From Betaproteobacteria bacterium (GTDB lineage: Bacteria > Pseudomonadota > Gammaproteobacteria > Burkholderiales > SG8-41): a DNA stretch of 7,655 nt. The stretch is from assembly GCA_020028375.1 (NCBI GenBank), contig JAHZNX010000260.1:1-7655 (forward strand), given 5' to 3'. The notes beneath the pieces were generated by a model. It did no database searches and was not told the origin of the DNA. It saw nothing but the letters and a program-made list of their open reading frames with translations. Made by a program: the position numbers and the translations under genes. Numbering within the stretch: position 1 is the first letter of the stretch; each line of letters begins with the position of its first letter. Below are positions 1 to 5,347 of the stretch, one piece after another.

Positions 1-1298
1 AAGAGCTCGACCAGATGCTCGCCCCGATCGCGCTCTATCCGGATCCCCTGCTCTCGCAGATCCTGATGGCGGCGACCTATCCCCTCGAAGTGGTCCAGGC
101 CGCGCGCTGGTCGCGCGCGAATCCCCACCTGAAAGGCCAGGACGCGGTGCGCGCCGTCGAAGCGATGGACTGGGACCCCAGCGTCAAGTCCCTGGTCGCG
201 TTCCCGCAGGTCCTGCACCGGATGGACGAGCAGCTCGACTGGACCGAGCGGCTGGGCGAGGCGTTCCTCGCCCAGGAAACGCACGTGATGAATTCAATAC
301 AGGGCCTGCGACAGAAGGCGGAGCAGGCCGGCACCCTGCGATCGAACGAGCAGATGCGAGTCACGCGGCAGGACGAGCATATCCTGATCGAGCCTGCCTA
401 CCCGCAGGTGGTCTACGTGCCGTATTACAACCCGGCCGTGGTCTACGGATCATGGTGGTGGCCGGCCTATCCTCCGGTCTACTGGGGACCGCCGCCGGGA
501 TACTATGCCTGGCCGGCATTTTCATCGGGATTCTTCTGGGGCGCGGGAGTCGCGATCTCCCGGAGAATATTCTTCGGCCACTTCGACTGGCGCCACCGCC
601 ATGTCAATGTGGTAAATGTCGTCCATCAGCCCAGCTTGCACACCGTGCCGATTTCGAAGCCGGTGAAGTGGCAGCACGACCCGGTCCATCGCCGGAACGT
701 CCCCTTCCGTCACACGGTGTGGCGCCAGCCCGCGGGCCAGCATCCGGCCATGCGCGGCGATGAGCGCTCCAGGCCCGCCGTGCCGCGCGAACCGCACAAC
801 GCACGGCCCGAGTCGCGCGGCACGATGCCGCAGACACGCCTGCAGTCCGCAACGCCGCAGACGCGCCCGCAGTCCATGGCGCCGCAACCGCGTTCCGAGC
901 GTAGCGCGCCGCAGGTGGGTGACCGTCTACCTGACCGCGCCGCGCGCATGGAAAGCCAGCGTCCACAGACACGCGCTCCCGAACAGCGGCCGTCGATTGC
1001 GCAGCGGACCGGCCCGTTGCCTCGCCCGGTTGCTCCGCCACACGTCGTGCGCGCCGAGCCGCGCTCGACCCCTCCGACAGCGAACGCTCGGGTCGCTCCG
1101 CGGCATCAACCCGGACCCGTTCCCCGCACCGAACTCTCCAATGCGGGGCGCCTGGGCGGCATGATCCCCCGCGCGGCGGCAGGTGCCCCGATGAATGTGC
1201 CGCACGCGATCGGCAATCACGCAAGCGGCGGCGCGCGCGCTCATGGCGGCGGCCATTCGCCTGCGATGTCCGCCGGACGCGGCGGCGGCAGGTCCTGA
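1..1298 (+). CDS. DUF3300 domain-containing protein, 5' end outside the window
   Basis: The frame is open from the left edge: codons for E-L-D-Q (from base 3) precede the first ATG at 15. That ATG lies inside the conserved opening of the DUF3300 domain (LAPIALYPDPLLSQILMAAT, then YPLEVVQAARW), so the true start, and probably a signal peptide, lie upstream. Counting from that Met, residues 1-125 are the helical DUF3300 part. Residues 128-190 are a striking Tyr/Trp/Pro-rich stretch (YPQVVYVPYYNP, SWWWPAYPPVYW, PPPGYYAWP) followed by a Gly/Phe segment. Residues 219-233 (KWQHDPVHRRNVPFR) match the family's usual trailing motif. The remaining ~190 residues are low-complexity, rich in Pro, Arg, Ala and Gln, with a short nine-residue repeat and a Gly-rich end (SAGRGGGRS). 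The biochemical function of the family is unknown; an envelope location is inferred from the family. It is convergent with the Met gene. Family assignment is firm, function open. Confidence 0.88.
   Translation, partial: ELDQMLAPIALYPDPLLSQILMAATYPLEVVQAARWSRANPHLKGQDAVRAVEAMDWDPSVKSLVAFPQVLHRMDEQLDWTERLGEAFLAQETHVMNSIQGLRQKAEQAGTLRSNEQMRVTRQDEHILIEPAYPQVVYVPYYNPAVVYGSWWWPAYPPVYWGPPPGYYAWPAFSSGFFWGAGVAISRRIFFGHFDWRHRHVNVVNVVHQPSLHTVPISKPVKWQHDPVHRRNVPFRHTVWRQPAGQHPAMRGDERSRPAVPREPHNARPESRGTMPQTRLQSATPQTRPQSMAPQPRSERSAPQVGDRLPDRAARMESQRPQTRAPEQRPSIAQRTGPLPRPVAPPHVVRAEPRSTPPTANARVAPRHQPGPVPRTELSNAGRLGGMIPRAAAGAPMNVPHAIGNHASGGARAHGGGHSPAMSAGRGGGRS
825..914 (+). repeat. Degenerate 27-bp (nine-residue) in-frame tandem repeat in the DUF3300 tail
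   Basis: Three consecutive 27-bp units (825-851, 852-878, 879-905) plus a partial fourth (906-914) encode MPQTRLQSA, TPQTRPQSM, APQPRSERS and APQ. The shared core is xPQxRxxx. The first two units are also close at DNA level and the third has diverged. The unit length keeps the frame, so copy-number change would only lengthen or shorten the disordered tail. Confidence 0.55.
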
Positions 1299-1307
1299 CG
1301 CGGCTCA

Positions 1308-1345
1308 ACCCCTCACCCCTTCCCCCTCTCCCGAGTGGCGAGGGG
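1308..1345. repeat. C/T-rich heptamer-like tract with short inverted arm in the convergent gap
   Basis: Ten bases after the DUF3300 stop, three degenerate 7-bp units follow one another: ACCCCTC (1308-1314), ACCCCTT (1315-1321), CCCCCTC (1322-1328). The last one is followed by an inverted arm: CCCCTC (1323-1328) can pair with GAGGGG (1340-1345) over an 11-nt loop. The layout resembles the CCCTCACCCC-type intergenic palindromes scattered through many proteobacterial genomes; that resemblance is from memory. It could serve as part of a transcription terminator, but there is no T-tract on either side. Confidence 0.4.
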
Positions 1346-1355
1346 AAATGGACAG

Positions 1356-1383
1356 CGGTAGATGGGCTGTCACCCGTCTACCG
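1356..1383. terminator. 11-bp hairpin between convergent genes, possible bidirectional terminator
   Basis: CGGTAGATGGG (1356-1366) pairs with CCCGTCTACCG (1373-1383) around a six-base loop, CTGTCA. As plus-strand RNA all 11 positions pair, with one U-G wobble at 1363/1376. On the minus strand that position is an A-C mismatch, so the hairpin is stronger for transcripts from the DUF3300 gene. It sits 14 bases beyond the stop of the minus-strand Met gene. No U-run follows on either strand, so classic intrinsic termination is uncertain; it may instead stabilise the two 3' ends. Confidence 0.45.
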
Positions 1384-1397
1384 AAGGCTCGATTGGC

Positions 1398-2624
1398 CTA
1401 GCCCAGCGCCTGGCGGAAATCGGCGATGAGGTCGTCGATGTCCTCGATGCCGATCGAGAGCCGGATGAGGGAGTCCGCGATGCCCATCTCGGCGCGGCGC
1501 GCCGCCCCCATTTCCCAATAAATGGTGTGGGCAATGGGGATTGCGAGCGTCCGGTTGTCGCCCAGGTGGCTCGATGAGATCACCAGCTTCAGCCGGTTGA
1601 GGAAGTCGAAGCAGTCGAGTCCGTCCGCCAGCTCGATCGCCATCAGTGCGCCGTAGGTCTTGAACAGCTCACCGGCGAGCCGGTGCTGCGGGTGATCCTC
1701 GAGGCCCGGGTAGTACACTTTCTTGACTTTGGGATGCTTGGCCAGGAATCGGGCGAGCTGCAGCGCGTTGCCCGAACACTTATCCATCCGCAGCGCTAAG
1801 GTTTCTGCGCCGACTGCCAGGCGGTGCGCGGGCTCGGCGGCGAGCGTGCTGCCCACGTCGCGCAATCCCTTCTTGCGTATCTGCTGTATTCCCCACAAGG
1901 CGGGCTTCACATTCTTGTAGTTGTCGTAGATGTTCGAATAACGCGTCCAGTCGAAGAGGCCGGTGTCGGTCACCGCGCCGCCCAGCGCGTTGCCGTGGCC
2001 GCCGATGTACTTGGTCAGCGAATTGATGACGAGGCCGGCGTGATGCCGCTTGGGCTGGTACAGGTAGGGCGAAGTCATGGTGTTGTCCACCACGTAGAGC
2101 AGTCCCCGCCGGGTACAGAGCTCGCCGATGCGTGCGAGGTCGGCAACCTGGGTGCGCGGGTTGGCGATGGTCTCTACGAACACCAGGCGCGTGCTGGGAC
2201 GGATCGCCCGCGCCACCTCGTCCACGCGGGTCGCGTCGACGAAGCTGATATCGAAGCCCTGGGTATTGTAGGTGCCGAACAGGCTGTTGGTGTTGCCGAA
2301 CAGAAACGAGCTCGACACGACGTGATCGCCGGCGCGCAGAAGGGCGGTGAACGTGGCGGCGATGGCCCCCATCCCAGTGGAAAAGCACGCCGTGGCGATG
2401 CCGTCCTCCATCTTGGTCACTTTCGACTCCAGCGCGGCCGTGGTGGGATTGCCCTGGCGGCCGTACACATAGCCGGGAAGCTCGCCCTTGAACACCTTCG
2501 CCAGGTCGCGGGCGTCGGCATAGCCGAACGCCACCGCGAGGTGCATCGGCTTGTGCACGGAAAAGTGCTCGATCGGCGCTTCCAGATCGGAATGCAGGAT
2601 GGTCGTGGTAAAGCCCGTCTTCAT
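1398..2624 (-). CDS. PLP-dependent Cys/Met metabolism enzyme (cystathionine gamma-synthase / homoserine sulfhydrylase family)
   Basis: The 408-residue product has the full length and motifs of the Cys/Met-metabolism PLP family. It has the phosphate-contacting Tyr-Arg segment YGRQGNPT (residues 54-61), the glycine-rich STGMGAI (82-88), the cofactor-ring Asp in VVDNTMTSPY (D180), the Schiff-base lysine in NSLTKYIGGHGNALGG (K205), and the substrate-carboxylate Arg region LIRLSIGIED (386-395). Family members replace the activated hydroxyl of O-succinyl- or O-acetylhomoserine with cysteine or sulfide, or cleave cystathionine. The exact substrate cannot be told from sequence. The N-terminus (MKTGFTTTILHSD) and SLTKYIGGHGN differ from the metZ type I associate with this locus, so no symbol is given. 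The ATG at 2624 has a GGGAG site (2636-2632) seven bases upstream. The SAM-II leader and terminator directly upstream support a methionine-pathway role and feedback control by S-adenosylmethionine. Confidence 0.9.
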   Translation of the reverse strand: MKTGFTTTILHSDLEAPIEHFSVHKPMHLAVAFGYADARDLAKVFKGELPGYVYGRQGNPTTAALESKVTKMEDGIATACFSTGMGAIAATFTALLRAGDHVVSSSFLFGNTNSLFGTYNTQGFDISFVDATRVDEVARAIRPSTRLVFVETIANPRTQVADLARIGELCTRRGLLYVVDNTMTSPYLYQPKRHHAGLVINSLTKYIGGHGNALGGAVTDTGLFDWTRYSNIYDNYKNVKPALWGIQQIRKKGLRDVGSTLAAEPAHRLAVGAETLALRMDKCSGNALQLARFLAKHPKVKKVYYPGLEDHPQHRLAGELFKTYGALMAIELADGLDCFDFLNRLKLVISSSHLGDNRTLAIPIAHTIYWEMGAARRAEMGIADSLIRLSIGIEDIDDLIADFRQALG

Positions 2625-2639
2625 GATCGCGCTCCCAAC

Positions 2640-2672
2640 AAAAAACCCGGACAGCTCGCGCCGACCGGGTTT
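2640..2672 (-). terminator. Intrinsic terminator in the leader of the Met gene (riboswitch expression platform)
   Basis: On the minus strand AAACCCGG (2672-2665) pairs perfectly with CCGGGTTT (2650-2643). Inside it a U-U mismatch is followed by four more pairs (CGGC/GCTG, one G-U) closed by a GCGA tetraloop of the GNRA class. Six consecutive T residues (2645-2640) run out of the stem. It ends four bases before the GGGAG site of the Met gene, so it can only act as an attenuator in that gene's leader. It starts a few bases after the SAM-II aptamer. Confidence 0.88.
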
Positions 2673-2678
2673 CGCCGT

Positions 2679-2732
2679 CGCTTTAGCTGGATTTCTAACG
2701 CGCCCGCAAGCTGAACTTCAAATCGGCGCGAA
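2679..2732 (-). promoter_or_regulatory. SAM-II (SAM-alpha) riboswitch aptamer upstream of the Met gene
   Basis: Read on the minus strand, P1 is a perfect 6-bp helix, CGCGCC (2730-2725) with GGCGCG (2704-2699). Its 20-nt loop starts with GATTTGA and ends with GCTTGC. It is followed by a tail with TTAGAAAT and AGCTAAA (2688-2682). These match the SAM-II consensus as I remember it: GATTT after the first strand, a TTGC-like element before the second, AAA, then GCTAAA. The class folds as an H-type pseudoknot between the P1 loop and the tail. Here AGCT (2712-2709) can pair with AGCT (2688-2685), though I could not verify the exact P2 register. The ligand is S-adenosylmethionine, and the class is best known from Alphaproteobacteria upstream of methionine genes. 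The downstream gene family and terminator fit repression at high SAM. Confidence 0.87.
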
Positions 2733-2736
2733 CCGG

Positions 2737-2765
2737 AAGTTACTCGGCCCTGAAGAAATTGTCAA
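2737..2765 (-). promoter_or_regulatory. Sigma70-type promoter for the SAM-II leader and Met gene
   Basis: The minus strand carries a perfect -35 hexamer TTGACA (2765-2760), exactly 17 bases of spacer (2759-2743), and TAACTT (2742-2737) as a -10. The -10 matches TATAAT only at the first, second and last positions, which are the most conserved. Transcription would begin near 2731-2729, at the first base of aptamer P1. This alignment of promoter and aptamer supports both calls and suggests the Met gene is transcribed independently of purF. Confidence 0.65.
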
Positions 2766-2796
2766 GAAAACGCAGCTGAAGGCGAAAAACCGTGAA

Positions 2797-2824
2797 CCCT
2801 TCCCCCTTCACCCTTCCCCCTTCA
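2797..2824 (-). repeat. Four-copy 7-bp tandem repeat starting at the purF stop codon
   Basis: On the minus strand the units are TGAAGGG (2824-2818), GGAAGGG (2817-2811), TGAAGGG (2810-2804) and GGAAGGG (2803-2797). They are four exact copies apart from the first base of each. The TGA stop of purF is the first three bases of unit one. The array is untranslated and lies upstream of the Met-gene promoter. Its form, NGAA plus three fixed bases, resembles the accD/folC array. Confidence 0.85.
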
Positions 2825-4176
2825 CTCGACGAGTTCGAGCCCGAGATCGAGCTGCGCGCTCGCCGCCTCCATCTCCGCCATCTTGGCGCCGTCGCGCCGC
2901 CGGGCCTCCACGCCGTCGAGATACTCGCGGGTGACGTCGCCGGTGACGTAGACCCCGGAAAAGCACGAGTCCTCGAAATTGACGACCTTGCGATTCACGC
3001 TGCGAACGTCCTCGCGCAGCGCCTCGAGATCCTGGTAGATCAGCTCGTCGCAGCCGATCTCGCGCGCGATCTCGGCCTCGGTGCGGCCGCAGGCGATCAG
3101 CTCCTCGCGCGTGGGCATGTCGATGCCGTAGACGTTGGGGTAGCGCACCGGCGGCGCGGCGGAGGCGAAGAACACCTTGCGCGCGCCCGCTTCGCGCGCC
3201 ATCTGCACGAGCGGTAGGGAAGGTTCAGCCGCTTCGAGAGCTCCATCGCCGCGGGCCGGCTCGAGTCCGGAATCGGGATCACGACGTCGATCTCGATGTG
3301 GCGGTACTGGCGCTTGATCTTCTCGGCAAGGCTGATACCCATCCTCAACCGCGTCTCGTAAACCGAGATGCCGTCGATCACCGAGTCGGGCCGCGCGAGG
3401 TAGACGAACTCGAAGATGCAGGGGTTGAGCGAGACCTCGGCGGCGCACTGGCGGCTGTGGAAATGGCCGTCCTGGTCGATGAAAATCGCCTCCCCGGGGG
3501 CGACGTCGCGCACCACCTCGAAGCCCAGCGAGTCGAGCGCCACGCTCTCCGAGGCGACCATGTACTCGGTGCCCTGCTCGCTCTCGGCGCGCCCGAACAC
3601 CAGCGGCCGGATGCCGTGGGCGTCGCGGAACACGAGCAGCCCGTAGCCCGCGATCATCGCCACCACGGCGTAGGCGCCGCGGCACCGGCGGTAGACGCCC
3701 GAGACCGCCGTGAAGATGGTCGCCGGGTCGAGCTTGTAATGGGTGGCGCCCTCCTGCAGCTCGTGCGCGAGCACGTTGAGCAGCACCTCCGAGTCGGAAT
3801 TGGTATTGACGTGCCGCAGGTCCTGGCGGAAGAGATCGTTCTTCAACTGCTCGGTGTTGGTGAGGTTGCCGTTGTGTCCGAGGACGATGCCGAAGGGGGA
3901 GTTCACGTAGAACGGCTGCGACTCCGCCCCCGACCACGCGGAGCCGGCGGTCGGATAGCGCGTGTGGGCGATGCCGGAAAAGCCCGAGAGCATGCGCATG
4001 TTGCGGGTCCGGAACACGTCGCGCACCATGCCGGGCCCCTTGTGCATGTGGAAGGTCGGACCCTCCGCCGTGACGATGCCCGCCGCATCCTGGCCGCGGT
4101 GCTGCAGCACCAGCAGCCCGTCATAGAGCAGCTGGTTGACCGGTTTCTTGGCGACGACTCCGACAATCCCGCACAT
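2822..4176 (-). pseudogene. purF: purF, amidophosphoribosyltransferase, disrupted by an internal out-of-frame deletion
   Basis: PurF makes 5-phosphoribosylamine from PRPP and glutamine, the first committed step of purine synthesis. The ATG at 4176 gives MCGIVGVV, in which Cys2 becomes the N-terminal nucleophile of the glutaminase domain. HTRYPTAGS (71-79), LGHNGNLTN (99-107), FRDAHGIRPL (183-192) and FEFVYLARPDSVIDG (255-269) are intact. The transferase domain is normal up to LNLPYR (R322, ending at 3211). The frame then continues with unrelated residues to a stop at 3097. The rest of PurF (LVQMAREAGARKVFFASAAP, then NVYGIDMPTR) resumes in another frame from 3211 to the stop at 2822, 129 residues. 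The two parts total 451 residues against the usual ~505, so about 58 residues are missing, including the PRPP-binding loop normally reading VLLVDDSIVRGTT. Neither fragment should be active as an amidophosphoribosyltransferase. It starts 18 bases after cvpA. An assembly error is a real alternative. Confidence 0.88.
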
Positions 4177-4194
4177 CGCGTGTCCCTGGGGCTC

Positions 4195-4683
4195 CTAGAA
4201 CTTGATGCGTTTCGACAGGGCCGTCGGCAGCCACGTCTTGATGTACTCGGCGGAGGCTTCCAGCGGGCCCTTGAGTGCCGCGTCGCGCCACGAGGACTGT
4301 CGCGGCAGCGAGGTAAGCCCCGCCAGCAGCACCAGGATCATCACCACCAGCAAGCCCCGCGCCAGCCCGAAGAAGCCGCCCACCACGCGGTCGGCGGGGC
4401 CGAGACCGACGACCTTGACCAGCTTCGAGGCCAGTATCGCCAGCACGCTCGACCCGACCAGCACCACGATGAACACGGCGACGAAGCTCACCAGCAGCCG
4501 GATCTCCTCGCCCGCCATGGCCTGCGGCAGGAGCTTCGCGGCATCCGCAGCGAACAGGTTCGCCAGCAGGAATGACGCGACCCAGGCGAGCAGCGCGAGC
4601 ACCTCGCGCACCAGGCCGCGGAACACGCCGTACACGACCGAGATCCCGGTGATGACGAGGACAACGATGTCGATGACCGTCAT
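4195..4683 (-). CDS. cvpA: CvpA family inner-membrane protein
   Basis: The 162-residue product has the length of E. coli CvpA (colicin V production protein). Four hydrophobic segments fit membrane helices, near residues 4-20, 26-45, 62-85 and 105-124. Between the third and fourth lies the family's Gly-rich signature, VGLGPADRVVGGFFGLARG (92-110). The last ~35 residues are polar and end in KRIKF. The family is needed for colicin V production in E. coli and is linked to envelope stress; its molecular activity is not settled. The ATG at 4683 lies two bases after the stop of the SPOR gene. A GAGGTGA motif overlapping that stop can serve as ribosome binding site, so translational coupling is likely. 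The same reading frame stays open far upstream to 5328, but that extension overlaps the SPOR gene and is a shadow. Confidence 0.93.
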   Translation of the reverse strand: MTVIDIVVLVITGISVVYGVFRGLVREVLALLAWVASFLLANLFAADAAKLLPQAMAGEEIRLLVSFVAVFIVVLVGSSVLAILASKLVKVVGLGPADRVVGGFFGLARGLLVVMILVLLAGLTSLPRQSSWRDAALKGPLEASAEYIKTWLPTALSKRIKF

Positions 4684-4685
4684 TC

Positions 4686-5315
4686 TCACCTCGTGGTGAT
4701 GTTGCCGTTCATGCCGAGCGATTTGAGTTGCTCCCGCGCCTTCTCGGCGGCCTCGCGCGTGGCAAACGGTCCCGCCCGCACCCGCGTGACGTCGCCCTTC
4801 ACCGTCTTGACGACCTCGGTATAGGACTTGATGCCCGCGGCGGCGATGCTCTCCTGCATCCGCTGTGCCTTCTCCGCGTCGGCGAGCGCGATGACCTGGA
4901 TCACGAACGTGCCGCCCGCGGCCTTGGGCGCGGGCTTGGCGGTCTTCGCGGCGCTCTTGGCCGGTGCCTTCGGCTTTGCCGCTTTGGGGGGCGTCGCCGC
5001 CTCCGGCGCTGCCTCCGCCTTGGGCGCTTCCTTGGACGCCGGCGGCGCGGCGCTCACTCTGTCGTCCGCCTTCGGCGCAGCGGACTTGCCTTCCGGCTTC
5101 TTGGACGCGGGCGCCGGGGCGACTTTGGAGGTGAATGCTTCGGAGTCGGGGGAAGGAATCCGGACGGTGATGTTCTGGCTGACCGGCCGCGGCTCCGTAT
5201 CGAGCACCATCGGCAGCACGACCACGCTGGCGGCCACCAGCACGACCGCGCCGATCAGGCGTCGCCGCGCGCGGCGTTTGAGCTGGAGTTCCTCGTCGCT
5301 GATCGCTCGCGCCAT
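4686..5315 (-). CDS. dedD: SPOR domain protein, DedD-like
   Basis: The 209-residue product has a cytoplasmic N-terminus with a basic patch (KRRARRR, 13-19), one membrane helix (about 20-38, IGAVVLVAASVVVLPMVL), and a long Ala/Lys/Pro linker (about 62-134). A C-terminal SPOR domain follows (about 135-207: TFVIQVIALADAEKAQRM, then VTRVRAGPFATREAAEKARE). SPOR domains bind glycan strands lacking stem peptides, found at the division septum; DedD of E. coli is a septal protein of this architecture. The linker is extreme in composition, with repeated KAAKPKAP-like blocks, as is usual for periplasmic spacers. The ATG at 5315 follows the folC stop by 32 bases; no strong Shine-Dalgarno is seen, only a weak GGTGG. 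Symbol assigned by architecture and synteny between folC and cvpA. Confidence 0.9.
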   Translation of the reverse strand: MARAISDEELQLKRRARRRLIGAVVLVAASVVVLPMVLDTEPRPVSQNITVRIPSPDSEAFTSKVAPAPASKKPEGKSAAPKADDRVSAAPPASKEAPKAEAAPEAATPPKAAKPKAPAKSAAKTAKPAPKAAGGTFVIQVIALADAEKAQRMQESIAAAGIKSYTEVVKTVKGDVTRVRAGPFATREAAEKAREQLKSLGMNGNITTR

Positions 5316-5347
5316 CTACCGCTGCCACCCGGCCGTATGCGTCGCTC

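Noticed and set aside
2761..2821. Rho-independent terminator for purF in the stretch after its stop
   Set aside because: Only a weak GAAGG/CCTTC pairing with a long loop was found, with a T-run inside the loop rather than after a stem. The operon may be read through into the Met leader.
2797..2824. CRISPR-like or IS-end interpretation of the short repeats
   Set aside because: Units are 7 bp and directly abutting with no spacers, terminal inverted repeats or target duplications. They are tandem microsatellites.
3298..4575. 425-codon plus-strand open frame opposite purF and cvpA
   Set aside because: The translation is His/Asp/Gln/Arg-rich without recognisable motifs and lies antisense to well-conserved genes. 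It is a GC-rich shadow frame.
4684..5328. Upstream extension of the cvpA frame to 5328, as if a fusion protein
   Set aside because: CvpA homology starts exactly at the ATG at 4683. The extension overlaps the SPOR gene in another frame and is only Arg/Gly/Ala-rich.
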